A stretch of DNA of 64,000 bases from Crambe crambe (taxonomy: Eukaryota; Porifera; Demospongiae; Poecilosclerida; Crambeidae), in contig OZ004588.1 of the NCBI GenBank assembly GCA_963924555.1, positions 6,669,205 to 6,733,204 on the forward strand, written 5' to 3'. Below, piece after piece: positions 11,321 to 24,539 of this stretch (the stretch's first letter is position 1; every line of letters starts with the position of its first letter). The notes under the pieces were generated by a model. That model worked only from the letters and a program-made list of their open reading frames with translations. It was not told where the DNA came from and ran no database searches. Both the position numbers and the translations under genes were made by a program.

Positions 11321-12324
11321 TATTATATAATATAGCTAAATTATAACATGCCTTCTGTATATGATTTATAGAGGTGAAGGTTTGCTATAACTCGCCTGGT
11401 AAAATTAATGTTTACATAGCTACATCATCTGTCCAAGCTGTATCTATAGGCAACTAATTAAGGTATGCAGCCTATAGTAATTTTAGGCAAGCCAGCTGCA
11501 CTAGTGTTGTAGCTTGCTGGGTGATATCTGAATCTAATTGAATCTAATTGAATATAATTATTAAGAAGCTGAAACTGTTGAGAACCAATTATTTTTGCAT
11601 AGGGCTAAAAAGATTTTTTTCATTGTAAATCTTGCTTTTCGGAATAGCTAAATGGTGGCTGAGCCTGCAAAGAAAAAATGGAACTTTCCTGAGCGATAGT
11701 CACTTATTTCTCAACACTAGCCTATTGGCTGCATCAAAGGGAAGCCACCAGTCATGGTGCCAGACAGTTGATTGCCTATGAATTGTATGCATGGCTTTTG
11801 TGATAGTATCTAGCTAGGTAACAACAGCTTCCTGGGATGTATCAGGCCTGCCTGCCCTGGAAATTTAGATTATTGATGGTGCACTCAGTTATCATGATCA
11901 AAATTTGGGAGCTATGGCGGGCCTTCAGTTCTTCCCCCTATGTCATTACTGATGGCTGGCTTCTAGCCATCTCAGGACACTGCTGTTATTACCTGCATGA
12001 GCCCAGGGCAAAGGTGATAAATTATATACTATATACCTATAGGCTATTGGGTGAAGGAAGATGTCTTTGACTGGGGGGGCACAACAAATGTGCAGCCAAA
12101 GGCTGCTGTGAGAAGAGTATGTGTTTTAGGGGAATGATTGGGGAAAATTATTATAATTATAATCCAAAAAATTTTTCCTTCTCTCATTAACTAATATAAA
12201 TTCATGTGCTACTTTTGTTAAGTTGATGTTATCAGTTTTATCCTTATGAAGGTGTAATAAAAAGACACTATTTAAATGCGTTTGTTGCAACATGCATGCC
12301 CCCTGTGCCCCCAGTCCACAAAAT

Positions 12325-12334
12325 GTGTGTGTGT

Positions 12335-12365
<31 letters not shown>

Positions 12366-12376
12366 GGGGGGGGGGG
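12325..12376 (+). repeat. (GT)n followed by 28-bp poly-G
   Basis: GT dinucleotides at about 12,325-12,348 pass directly into an uninterrupted run of G at 12,349-12,376, followed by 'catgtgccccagtgcccccc'. Confidence 0.9.
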
Positions 12377-13433
12377 CATGTGCCCCAGTGCCCCCCTGTT
12401 TCCTTCACCTATGAGGCTATAAGTATTAGAGCAGTGTTTACAATATATACGTATATAGCTACCAGTTTGCTTTTTGTTTGTTTGTTTTTTGTTGTTGTTG
12501 TTATTTTTTCTAATCTATAGCAACTAAATCCAAGCTAGGGCAGAGAGGGGACAAGAATATTTCCATTAGCTAGGTCCACTATAAGTGACTATATATGCAC
12601 TTCATATACTTGCATGTTTTTCTCAAGTAGCCAGCATGATAGCCAGCATGATAGTGGCTAATGTATACCCCCACCCATCCTAGCTCATTCCTGTTATTTG
12701 TAAGCACCATGGCACTCTAGGCTACTATACCTACAGGCTGCAGACTTGTTGCATCATAAGAATGGATATGGTCTCAGTATATGGTGTACCATTATAACTA
12801 ACTCAAATATGGAGCATTTAATCATAGCTAACACCTAGCTAAGTGCAAGGGCAGAGGAGGAACAAATATTTCAAAGGGTCAGTCCCATGAATTCTATTCA
12901 AGTTGGATAAGTGACATCCTATACTAGCACTATTGGTCTTCAGCGTACAAGTGTGGTTGTTATGCTACACCTACGTAAGTGCAAGGACAGGGGAGGGTAA
13001 GAATATTTAGTGTAAAAGGGTCAATCCCACTGAATTCCATTAGGTCCCACTAAGTTGACATCCTATACTACTGCAGTGATAACATGAAATGAACCTGACT
13101 TACCTGTGGCTTTGGAGAGTTGAGCTATAGGAAACTATGTTTGGTGTTCTGAATTTCGTGTTGTAAGATCACTGCAATCCACTGTGGCATGGTTCACCTA
13201 GCTAGCTAAGTGCAAAGGCAGAAGACTGAACAGTTAGAATATTTCCATTCAGTCCCACTAAGTTGGATAAGTGACATCCTAGCACTATTGGTCTTAGTAC
13301 AGTGTACAGTGTCTCCAACAGTCATGAGTAAGCAATGGCTAACCATGGATATGAATGCATGCAGAGAATTTAATCAAACTATCACCACTCACCACTCAAT
13401 CCCTTGATACATATACCAGCTTGCATTTGCATT

Positions 13434-13689
<256 letters not shown>

Positions 13690-14018
13690 CTCATAATGTC
13701 ACATAGTCATTAGGCCATTGGGATAGACTAAAGTATTTTAAGATGTGTACGAGAAAAACTGATTCATGCTAGGGCAAACAAAAGTATGCTGAAAGGGATA
13801 TTTTTCTGGGAAACACCTAATGTGTATCCATACAGTTGAAGCAATGAATACATTCCACCCACATGTCTCCTTCTTCATCATCTTCCTCTCCAAAACAACA
13901 AACAACACACACTTCTTTATCAGTTGAAGTAGGTTCACCAACAGCTGTAACAAATGTGGGTTAATTCACCAGTTGCTGCAACTATTGTGGATCCACCAGT
14001 TAACAGATGTGTAGTCTG

Positions 14019-14093
14019 GCGTAGCCAGCCACACCCCGAGCGCAAACTACAACTACACATCGCACTTCGCGCTCGGGGGTGTGGCTATGCCGT
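14019..14093. repeat. Short GC-rich inverted repeat
   Basis: 'ggcgtagccagccacacccc' plus 'gagcgc' is followed about 20 bp later by 'gcgctcgggggtgtggctatgcc', giving a stem of about 25 bp inside the GGATCCACC mini-repeat region. Confidence 0.6.
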
Positions 14094-14411
14094 CGTGGAT
14101 CCACCGGCTAATGTGGACCCACCAATTGTGAATCCACCAGTTATTGTTATAGCTAATGTGGATCCACCGTAGGCTATAGCTGTTATGGATCCACCAGTCA
14201 GGCCTATAGCCAGCAGGTGGCTCAACGGGCTTGAGTCCCCCCTTTGATTTAGGAAATAATTATAGCATAAGAATAGTAGCTAAGTATTAATTTGCTTCAT
14301 GTGCTCAAGAAATTATTGATCAGCACAGTGGTCAGCATGTGGAGTGCATATAATATAATGCGTGAACACCATGACCTTCACTTTCATCCTGACATTCTAA
14401 TCAATAGCTAT

Positions 14412-14536
14412 TTCTTCTGTGATAGATGAATTGCTAATGTTGATTCAACTTTTCAGGAATCGTTGAGTCAATAATCATGGCCACAATTCCTGGAAAGTTG
14501 AATCAACATTAGCAATTCATCTATCACAGATGAAAT
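14412..14536. repeat. Inverted repeat, arms about 50 bp
   Basis: The left arm 14,412-14,460 ('gatagatgaattgctaatgt', 'tgattcaactttt') is complementary to 14,485-14,536 ('aaagttgaatcaacattagc', 'aattcatctatcacaga'), with a loop of about 24 bp. No coding content. Confidence 0.75.
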
Positions 14537-14579
14537 AATTAGAGCTAATGTAGCTAAGACCTTAACACTATTCATGTTC

Positions 14580-14810
14580 ATATTGATACGAGCACTTATC
14601 ACTGAATGGGTCAGTTGAAGGTTTTGACGTTCCATTAGTTCCTCAAGAGACCAGAAACATTTCCAGACCAAACCCATCATCATACACACTCTCCTGAAGG
14701 TTTCGAACACTATATATTCATTTTCATGTTGACACGAGCACTTATCACTGAATGGGTCATTTGAGGATTTTGACGTTCCATTAGTTCCTCAAGAGACCAG
14801 AAACATTTCC
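14580..14810. repeat. Imperfect direct duplication
   Basis: The segment 'acgagcacttatcactgaat' to 'caagagaccagaaacatttcc' is present at about 14,586-14,668 and again at 14,730-14,811. A third partial copy lies at 7,735-7,795. Confidence 0.7.
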
Positions 14811-16555
14811 TATCAACAACAGGCATCACATGCTTCTCTAGACATCCTTTAGCCTGGCTGGCCAGAACAATGACATGGCATCGTCTGATAATCATATGAT
14901 CTGGTTGAAGGCATGAAATAGTCTGCATGCACAGTACAGTGATCTAAGACCCCTGCAGGCCACCTGCCTTATTTTTATCCTTTTATTATAGAGACCGCTC
15001 TCAATCCAGTTCCCATGTATCACACCAGGGTTTCATCTACTGTTGGGGGGAGGAGGAGGAAATGCTCCAGCTTCCCTTCCCAAATATTTTATAGCTATGA
15101 TATAGCATGAGGTCGTTTAGAAATACTTGGGGCCTCATCTCTGAGACGTCACTAGAACAAGGAGAATTAGGCCTAGGCCTTCTAATAACTAATCTGTCCA
15201 AGCTCAACTAAAGCCACTGTCTTAGCCAGACCACAGCTACTTAATGGTCAGGCCTAAGATGATGTGTGGTTTAGTTCATGCATAGTAGGGTTTCACCCAA
15301 GAAAAAAATCCTGGCATTTGCTAAAATGGTATAGGAGAATTAGCCAATAATGAGTCACCACAGTAAAATTGCTATCTATGCCTGACCAGTTATAACCTAC
15401 ATGATACCTAGTCTTGCCAGATCATTAATTGCAAGACTGTCAACACCACCCTCGGAGAATGAAAATTATAGCTGACAGACTTAGCTAATAAGCTATTAAA
15501 TTTGTTTAGAAATTTATTCTGGCTTGTGATCCTCCTCAGGTCAGGGGTGGTTTGAGGACTGCCTCATATCACAAAACATCAGTGGGCATGCTTTAGGGTG
15601 TGGTTAAGCAAAAGTGGTCATGGCCATGAAAAATTTTTCCCCACACAAGTGCACGGATATCCTTCAGCCACCCCTTTTCTAAAATCCTGGCTACAGCCCT
15701 GCCAGTTGCCGTGGCTGTCGTGGGTCCACCAGTTGCTGTAGCTAATGTGGATCCACCGGTTGCTATAGCTAATGTCCACCGCATACCCTCCAAGTGTCCC
15801 CGGAACCTCCGGAGCTGTCCCTTATCAGAATCTGTCCCGCACGCGGATTTGGTGTTTTGTCCCGGTGTCAAGTAAAAATGGGGACCCCCACAAAATGGGG
15901 ACCCCCATCCCCATTTTTAAGTAATTTTGGGGACCCCCATGCCCAAATTTATCATAAATATGGGGATCCCTCAAGAATTTTAGGGACCCCCGTATTTTTA
16001 AGGATCCCCATGCCCAAATTAATGGGGATCCCTCAATAATTTTGGGGACCCCCTGATATGGACAAGATATCGATATTAATGATTTTTTTATCTGTAGCTA
16101 TAGCTACTTAGCACAATACCAATCCTTTTTTTTTTTTTTTTTATTCTTCCAGAAAACTGGTGGTACATGGGCACACCGATTAGGAAGGCTATCATATACA
16201 TTGACAGTCCTCAGGAGAACTATCACCAGCTAGCTATAGTTATCCAGTGAGAGCCATACACATTCAGGCAGTCCCTTCTCTGAATGTCAAATCCACTGCA
16301 CTGCAAGTGAAATGGGCTGTAATCCTTTCATATTTGGTGAGAAATTTAGTACCAGCTGCATCAGTAAGCCACTTGCCCTGTAGTAAGGCAGTTTTGTCCT
16401 CATCAAATCCTTCTTCCAATATTGAACAGGCTTATAAACAAGATCATTCTTTCTACAATAAAATTATTCATGAGTTTACGTTGACATGTTCCAACCTGTG
16501 GAAAACTTTAATACAAATGAATTGCTTAGCCACGATAGCTATTAGCTATAGCTAC

Positions 16556-17037
16556 ACAAGTGAATGCAAAAAATTTTCTTCGAAATAAAAATGTGAAGTA
16601 GGGATGACCACAAATTTAGCACATAATAATTATTATAGCTATTATAACTGCAGCTTCATTATGAAAAACAAGTACTGCAGCATCGAAGCAGTATGGCCCA
16701 AAAATCTAGCTGGAATATGTATTATAACTGCATGCAAGAGAGTGAACTTAGTGAAGTGACCCTTACCCATCATCAAGTACGAGATACTATTCCTACTTCA
16801 CTCCCTTGGCCCTTGATCATGGGAGTGAAGTAGGAATAGTATCTTGTACTTGATGATGGGTAAGGGTCACTTCACTAAGTTCACTCTCTTGCATGCAGTT
16901 ATAATACATATTCCAGCTAGATTTTTGGGCCATACTGCTTCGATGCTGCAGTACTTGGTTTTCATAATGAAGCTGCAGTTATAATAGCATCCCTACTTCA
17001 CATTTTTATTTCGAAGAAATTTTTTGCATTCACTTGT
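16556..17037. mobile_element. 482-bp near-palindromic foldback element
   Basis: The arms 16,556-16,805 and 16,820-17,037 are complementary almost throughout, with a 14-bp spacer. The left arm has about 30 extra bases near 16,607-16,640. Outer ends read 'acaagtgaatgcaaaaaa' and its complement, next to a 'tagggat' motif. Related ends occur at 17,457-17,520 and 43,490-43,620, so it is a member of a dispersed family. The arms differ at only a few sites, so the duplication or the last gene-conversion event is recent. Confidence 0.8.
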
Positions 17038-17815
17038 TTGCATTCTTTTTCTTTGTGATTATGAAAATTGATAGACACTAAAGGCTTCCTTGATTGAACT
17101 AAATTTATTTAATGATCAGTATTTCATTCTGTTCAGGGAGGAGAGTTTGAAGGATGATCATCTGCAGTGTAATGGAGTACTGAAAGGAGTGAACATTTTA
17201 AAAAGTGAACAGCATTAGCTAATTGCTACATATGTGATCACTGAAATAATTATTGAGATGGTACGTATGTCTTGCTTGAGGGAGGAGTATGGGGAGTTTA
17301 TGCATTTGGTGTAGTGATCATAATAGTGGATGCCATCAAATGGCCACATCCTGTGCAGGTGTTATATGAGGAGAACTGCTATTAATTGCCCCACCCCTTT
17401 TATGAGGTAATATCGCGAAGATTTTTTTCATACGAGGCTGCAGCACATTATAGATAGCCCAGCTAGATTTTAGGCTATCCCTACTTAACCTTTTTATTTT
17501 TTACGCTCACTTGTTTCTATCCTTTTTCTTAGTGCTTGAAGTTGAATGAGGGAGGCCACAGTACAGTACTATACAAAGCCAGCTCTACATAAACCTCTTT
17601 TGTAGGTACATACAGTGTCTCTGGTTGAAGAATTTGTTTAGCTATTTAAGTTTTGTTGATATAAAACTTTACAGCAACAGCAATGTAAATGACATGTACA
17701 CGGCATGGTGAAGTGAGCTGACTACACTACAGCCAAGTACTGGCTATAATGCTACTATAGGATGAGCATCTGTACTGTAATTCAGCAAGGAGTGACTGGA
17801 ACATCATCAGATAAT
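17038..17815. other. Intergenic, no gene seen
   Basis: AT-rich. Positions 17,457-17,520 match the end of the foldback family and, inverted, 43,500-43,600. Confidence 0.5.
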
Positions 17816-18403
17816 CATAGTTGCCAACCGTCCCGATTTGGCCGGGACACTCACGATATTATACCTCTTGTCCCGGTCCCGCCCGACATAGTGCTTTAAC
17901 AATGACTTGTCCCGACAGATAGAGCTACAAGGTAGTCTCGCGGGCCAAGGAAAGAATCGAGTCTGTTCCGCGAGACTACTTCAGCTGTAGTATTATTATG
18001 CACGCTCAGCACACATCATGTGATCTGAAGTTATAAACAAATGACATCATGAAATCCAGCGTGGCTTATTTTTCAGTGTGAAAGTCTTCTTATAAGATGT
18101 GAGTAGATGACAGAAAGATACCTATCAGCATCTCTACGGGCAAACCATGGTTCTACCCTGATCTCTCAGTTCTGCTCGGTTTTTTCTATCGGTTTTGATA
18201 CCTAACTTGGATCTACTTACTTAGTTTAATAGTTAATTACCTAGTTCTTACAACCTGCATCTTTACTTATTACTTAAGGTCTACCATTCCCAAGTTTAAT
18301 CAAAATGGGCGTTTTTAATAAACAAATGGGCGTGGTCTAGAAATGTTCGCGCGCGCATAGCTAGCCTGTCCCTATATTCTATTTCCAGAAGTTGGCAACT
18401 ATG
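17816..18403. mobile_element. Inverted-repeat transposon, about 588 bp, non-autonomous
   Basis: The ends are CATAGTTGCCAAC at 17,816-17,828 and its exact complement GTTGGCAACTATG at 18,391-18,403. GATAAT lies just outside both ends and may be the target duplication. There is no transposase ORF. Inside (about 17,935-17,975) is a smaller unit, 'gtctcgcgggcc...gagtctg...cgcgagacta', also seen at 24,475-24,540, and a looser version at 21,405-21,453. Confidence 0.65.
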
Positions 18404-18544
18404 GATAATGAATGAAGACCTTGGCTATAGCTAAACTTAAGCTTACGTGGCTCCGCCCATAAGCCCCGCCCCCTTCAAAATGGCGTAGAAAGATTAGCAG
18501 CTGTGTTCCGAGTGCTATCGAATAGTGAAGTAGAGCCTTAGTCA

Positions 18545-20440
18545 AAACTAATAGCAAAAGATCAGCCTCTAGGTGCCGCTCTAACAGATGGCCAAAGCAG
18601 AATTTTGATGACTATAGCCAGTAAGCCGGTGTCAAAGTCACGGATGACTCCCCCCGGAAAATGACTCCCCCAGTCATTCCTGCCTAAGGCATAAATGACT
18701 CCCCCCTGGTGAAAATGACTCCCCACACGGTCATTCCTGCCTTGGCGCCTGATCACAATAAATCATGTAGCTAGCTAATTTATCTCAGGAAGAAGTTGAT
18801 GCTGAAGAGGATGATGAACCTGTGGGACAATTTTTATGTATAGCTATATAGCTGGCTAGCAACAAAAATGGTGTCATGGATTTACTGCTCCTGTCAGATT
18901 CTGCATATTGTGACTGCCTGCATGATGCCAGAGATATGGTGGAATGTGAAGATTGCTTGAACTGGTTTCACCAAAACTGTGCATATTTTATTATAACTGT
19001 CCTTTGTGTAAGCACTATATATGATGCATCTTCCTTTGAACTTTAATGCATGCATATTCTGGTAGTCATTCATGCCTAGGATGGAATGATTCTCTTCCAT
19101 GGCTATAGATTTTCAGGGAGTCATTCATGCCTAGGATGAAATGACTCCCCTTCAATCATGCCGAGGATGAAATGATTCCCTTCCATGGCTATTAATTTTT
19201 CAGGGAGTCATTCATGCCTAGGATGAAATGATTCTCTTCCATGGCTATAGATTTTTCAGGGAGTCATTCATGCCTAGGATGAAATGACTCCCCTGGAGTC
19301 ATTCATGCCAAGGATGAAATGATTCCCTTCCATGGCTATAGATTTTTCAGGGTGTCATTCATGCCTAGGATGGAATGATTCTCTTCCATGGCTATAGATT
19401 TTCAGGGAGTCATTCATGCCTAGGATGAAATGACTCCCCTTCAATCATGCTGAGGATGAAATGATTCCCTTCCATGGCTATTAATTTTTCAGGGAGTCAT
19501 TCATGCCTAGGATGAAATGATTCTCTTCCATGGCTATAGATTTTTCAGGGAGTCATTCATGCCTAGGATGAAATGACTCCCCTGGAGTCATTCATGCCAA
19601 GGATGAAATGATTCCCTTCCATGGCTATAGATTTTTCAGGGTGTCATTCATGCCTAGGATGGAATGATTCTCTTCCATGGCTATAGATTTTCAGGGATTC
19701 CCATGGCTGTCATGACTCCAACTATGCATGCATGGGGGGAGTCCATCTATCTTGATTCAGGGAGTAATTTCTTCCTAGGCACAAAAGATTCCATTCACTC
19801 AATTTCATAAGCAACTATGGTATAAATTCTTGACTTATTATGATTTTGCATGCAGCAATGCAATGAATTGGGACTGGTGAGTCTTTTTTCAGGGGCAGAC
19901 AAGTCAGAAATGACTGGGGAGTCACTCAGACCTAGGCGTGAGTGACCGGGAGTCATCCACGCCTAGTCAAGAGTGCTCGGAACTGGGGAGTCATTTTTTC
20001 CAGGGGGGAGTCATTATAGACTAGTCAGAAATGACCGGGGAGTCACTCAGACCTAGGCGTGAGTGACCGGGAGTCATCCACGCCTAGGCATGAGTGACCG
20101 GGAGTCATCCACGCCTAGTCAGGAGTGACCGGGGAGTCATCGCCGAGGGGAGTCACCGCTGACTATGACACCGATCTTATTATTATTATTATTATAAAGA
20201 AAAAGAACGAAAAGTCAATTTTAGAACTCGTTTTTTTCTTATGTTGGCGAATGAATTTTTGGCTTTTGAACATTCTCCTCTCTTCTTTGTAGATATAATA
20301 ATTCACTGTAGCCTTCTGAGAACCTGTAGAGTAAGGGTAGAAGAGAAAGAAGAGTTTTTAGTTTATACTGTCCTATGGACTTTGACCTGCCATCCCTACT
20401 TAGAGAGTGCTACCGCACTCTCTGATAGGTTGAAATAATA
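18545..20440 (+). mobile_element. Dispersed element copy carrying an internal minisatellite
   Basis: The flanks 18,545-18,632 ('aacagatggccaaagcagaa', 'gactatagccagtaag') and 20,165-20,440 ('aaagtcaattttagaactcg', 'agaacctgtagagtaagggt') match, in reverse orientation, one continuous element of about 365 bp at 43,025-43,390. In that copy the two flanks are joined with only a few bases between them. Here about 1.53 kb of tandem repeats lie between them. No transposase is encoded. Confidence 0.75.
18640..20165 (+). repeat. GGGAGTCATTCATGCCTAGG minisatellite array
   Basis: The core word 'gggagtcattcatgcctagg' and its near-palindromic partner 'atgaaatgactccc' recur dozens of times, with variants (ATCCACGCCTAGG, GAGTGACCGGGAGTC) at 19,900-20,150. 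Within it, 19,074-19,651 is a higher-order repeat: a 289-bp block built from units of about 57 bp occurs twice and starts a third time (19,074, 19,363, 19,652). There are no unique spacers, so it is not a CRISPR array. Confidence 0.85.
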
Positions 20441-21055
20441 ACCAGGCCAATAATATTTTTTACAGACTAGATCATTGGTTCGGTGCGGCTATCATCATGA
20501 ATAGTTGCAGCATCTTCAACCTGCCATAAGCTTGGATTAAGCTCGAGAATTTGCCTTACCTACTGAAATACAGTCATATAATCGCCTATAGACATAAATG
20601 CCCTGAACATGGCTATAAACTCTACCCTCATAGCTATAGGGCTATGGAAATGTTAGTTGTGCACCAATTCATGGGTTGTTAATGCACCAGGGTCTCATGA
20701 CTTTATTGAAGGGCTCCCTCCCTCCCTCCCTCCCCCCTCTCTCTCTCCATGGATGATCAATATAAGCCTAAGGGCTCATAGCTAGCTACATACATATTAT
20801 GAAACAAGGCTAGCCGCATGCAACTGTTGTTTAATATTATTGCTTTATTATAGTAGACAACTATTATGCCCCAGTTAGCTCACCAGTACAGATCAGCCTC
20901 TTCAACATGAAAAACTTGCATTTTTTTTTTTAGTTTGTCACCCTTTTCAAAGCTGGCATACGCATGCGCATGGGGTCCCTAATTTTACAGGGGGGACCCT
21001 GATTTTACGATAATTTTGGGGTCGGGGGTCCCCAAATTTATGGGGTCCCTAAATT
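20441..21055. other. Intergenic, no gene seen
   Basis: Unremarkable sequence, then GGGGTCCC-rich text from 20,970 that leads into the tandem repeat at 21,060. Confidence 0.5.
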
Positions 21056-21059
21056 TACG

Positions 21060-21320
21060 TGACACCGGGTCCACTTTTTTCCCCTGCCAAAAATGGACCT
21101 GCCTGGATTTTGACAGCGAAACTGGATTGGGTCCACTTTTTTCCCCTGCCAAAAATGGACCTGCTTAGATTTTGACAGTGAAACTGGACCAGGTCTACTT
21201 TTTTCTTGACAAAATTGGACCAGGTCCACTTTTGGCAGAAAAAAGTGGACCCCCCCCCCCCCGTCCATTTTTTCTGCCAAAATTGGACCGGGGGTCCACT
21301 TTTTTCCCGGTCCACTTTTG
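21060..21320. repeat. Tandem repeat of about 62 bp
   Basis: The unit begins 'gggtccacttttttcccctg' and includes 'ccaaaaatggacctgc'. There are two good copies (from about 21,067 and 21,129) and two or three degenerate ones up to 21,320. The many short open frames over this stretch on both strands are repeat artefacts. Confidence 0.75.
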
Positions 21321-21708
21321 GGATGACAGGTCCACCAGTTGCTGTAGCTAATGTGGATCCACCGGTTGCTATAGCTAATGTCCACCGCTAATGTGGATCC
21401 ACCGTAGTCTCGTGAATCAGCCCATTCTATCATCCGGGGGCACGCGAGACTAAGTTCACCGGTTGCTGTGGCAGTTGTGGATGCCTAGCCAAACAAGGTT
21501 GTCTGCACGGTTCTTGTTTAGCGTAATCATTAATGTCATGTGACTTATCCCCTCCCCCAAACGTCAAAAAATGACGTTTTATTGTCCAAAAATAGTTTGG
21601 AGACCCCCCCCCCCCCCCTAAGTGGGAAATGGGCGTAGCCTGACCCAGTGCATCGCTTATATATCCATGATCGTTGCTGGCTACTTGATTTGCCAAGTTT
21701 TCTCAAAA

Positions 21709-22001
21709 TGAAGATCTTTCTGAGTGGAGTATACACGAAGCTAAAGAGTTATAAATGTTCTCTGTATGCATATATACAGTTTTCAACGTTATGCAGTGAT
21801 CGGCAGTGCATAAATGCCGTAATTAATGCTTACAGAACTTGCGGAAGAGCTGATCTAGCCAATGCAGTCAGCAGCGGTAAGAATTGTTCCAGCGTTCTAT
21901 AGTTCAGCTGCTGTGGTGAAACTTAGCAAATAGCTTGCTATTAATATCTAGAGAGTAGTATTAAAAATTGATCGTATGTATTATCACTAAATCCCCTTTC
22001 C

Positions 22002-22033
<32 letters not shown>

Positions 22034-22126
22034 ATCATAGTTTGCTGCAACAGCTCGATCATGTTTCATGCTGTACCAATGATACTGGTTCTGATGGCAG
22101 CTACTGCAATCTCCTTCATACTTTAA
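21709..22126 (+). pseudogene. Six-cysteine GPI-type gene lacking most of exon 1 (copy E)
   Basis: The start ATGAAGATCTTTCTGAGTGG is followed after 21 bases by what is intron 1 sequence in the other copies, so the end of the signal peptide, the first two mature cysteines and donor 1 are deleted. Exon 2 (21,780-21,876, 97 nt) and exon 3 (22,041-22,126, 86 nt, one extra codon giving CCNSS) are otherwise intact with good splice sites. The promoter-like 5' flank is also kept. A functional secreted product is unlikely. Confidence 0.75.
22003..22033 (+). repeat. 31-bp poly-C tract in intron 2 of copy E
   Basis: An uninterrupted C run 7 bp upstream of the exon 3 acceptor. The paralogs have only 'ccctcccccttccc' there, so the pyrimidine tract of the acceptor has expanded. 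Confidence 0.9.
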
Positions 22127-24539
22127 GGATGTATTGCTATTCAGTAACTGAACGCTATTAACTGAACTATTATTATAGTAGTAGTTAGTCTCGGTGCTAT
22201 ACCAGTTTTGTTGCATTCCCCAGGAATTTGAACTACAACATCTTATAGATTGTCATGGCTTGGAAAATGGTTGCTGTGATGTTTATGCTTTCAAATCCTG
22301 GTGACCAGGTAATTTTTTGCACCAATCTGAACAGAGGCTTTCGTGGTATTATAAAAACAATTACATATGTATCATAACAGTACAGGTCAATTCCTCATAT
22401 GAAGTCGTACCATGCTCGTGATCAATGTGTTACACCTCAAGTGCAAACAGCACTGGAGTCCTTTTTGATTATTGAGAAGACCTCAGTAAATCACAGCAAC
22501 ATTTTCCTTGCAGCATCTTGCAACTTTAAAAGAGTGGGAGGCTCAAGATAGTCAGTTGCACTATAGACTCTCGTGACTTCAATTCTTTTGCTGATCATTA
22601 AATGCTCTATCATCTACACTGATTTTGCATGTCATGTTGCTCCTTAGCCTCCTCCCAACTTCATGGGAGGGGCCTGGGGGCGAGGCTAGTTGCTCTTATA
22701 CTTCTTGCAATACCTCCACACTATAAGAACTGGTAGCTAGAAGAACCTGCTGTTCACTATCAGTTACAATTGCTTTTCATTTATCTGTTACACTTAAACT
22801 ATCATTATGATCCCTGAACTGTTCCAAGTGTAGCAGGTTTAATGTTACACATGATATATCCAGCAGCAGCACATTCTTACAAACATCCACCACTCTTTTG
22901 AGAGACCATGAGTCAGTGCAGAACGTACAAGTCGCTGCCGCAATGTACAAGTGAAGCAAGTTCAGCAAAGAATTTGTAAAGGAAAGCATTATGCTCCCAA
23001 TATAATTGAAGATAGAGAAAATTGGAAAGAATTATCCAAAAGTAAAAAAAAACAAAAATTACCAGATTAGCTACACAATTCACCATTGGGAAATGTCCTT
23101 TACTATGCCAACAACATTTCAAAACTTCCTCATTACAGTGATACTGAACCTCATTTTATATGGTCTGATATTCAACTGAGCAAGAGCAGCACCAGCAAAA
23201 ATAAGATGAGTATTGAAAAGTTGAAGGGAAAGTGGAAATGTTCAACTATTGTGTGTAAAGGGGTTTAAAAATGCAATGAATGTAACCATGTGGTTCCAAA
23301 CTCAAATACCTATAAACAAGTGCTGAACTCATAAAAGTGAGACTGGACTACCCGTAGAATTTGTATATATCTTTCCAACCAATTTTATCTGACCACATGC
23401 AGGAGATGGTTTGGAGGTGTAATTTGATCAACTGTTTCACCAGTTGAAAATTTGCATATAGTCATCCTATAGGCCTACTACACAAAGCTTGAGCTGTTTA
23501 CTCCCCAAGCATATAGCTAACCAGTCATTTGATTATCCATACCTAAAAACAGTACTGCTCAGGAGTTAGGATATCAGCTGATGCTGCTGCAAAACAGCTA
23601 TAGTAGATTGAACAGTCACAGGAAAAAAATCTCTCAAAGAATCGGGATTGAATATTAAAAGTGTTAGCTAATCATAACAGAAATGAAAAAAATCGCAACA
23701 AGGTCGATAAAATTAATGGGATAGTGAAGTTGAAGGGTCACCTTCTATATCTGAGCTATGTTGCACTTGGCCGGCCTTACATGAGAGATAATGGTATAAT
23801 ATATCGCCAAATTTCTCATACCAATTCTTAATGAGTCCTCTCATGACCAAGCCACTTTCTGAAGCAGCAGACATGATAATTCTGACCTGATTTATCAACA
23901 GTATTTGACTAAATGGCCTGTCTTGGCAAGGATGTGAGTAAATAAAGAGAATTCTGACACAGTATTGTTGTAGTTCCTCTGTATATTACATGTAGCTATA
24001 CCTACTACAGCCAAATGTCAGGCACATGGTAAGTAAATTTTTCTCTCTTGTGTTTATTGATCATAAAGGAAAAATTATACGCTGATTGTTAGATGGCGTA
24101 AAAATGTGTCTTTATGTTTATCATAATAAACACAAGGTGTTCGTCCACCAATGTTCCCAGCGTATCAGCCTCCCGTTAGGTACCTAACAAAATACTTGGC
24201 GTAAAAATTTCCCTTTAGGTATAAAGCAGTAATTGGCATAAAATTTTCCCTTTATGCTAAAGAAATTTTCCTCTTTTTTACACCAATGTCTACACGACCC
24301 ATTAGAGCTGTTAATCAAGAGGGAAATATGGTAAAGGGTCGACTACGTCTTGACTGTATGTACGTATACGTCACACACGTACGTACACGTACACACAGTA
24401 GCGGTTGGTACGTTGCGTCATAGTCAAAATTGATGCTGAGTCGGCACAAACGAAACGTCCAATGCAGTTTGGCCAGACTCTTTCTTTCCCCCGCCGGCCC
24501 CCAAGAAAAAGGAAAGAATCGAGTCTGGCCCGCGAGACT

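Noticed and set aside
18640-20165. CRISPR-like array
   Set aside because: Units are contiguous and degenerate, with no unique spacers of regular length and no cas genes; the context is eukaryotic.
22777-23898. Possible multi-exon minus-strand gene with Cys/Leu-rich pieces
   Set aside because: No family, no consistent splice model and no duplicated copy to test it against. Mentioned only in the stretch description.
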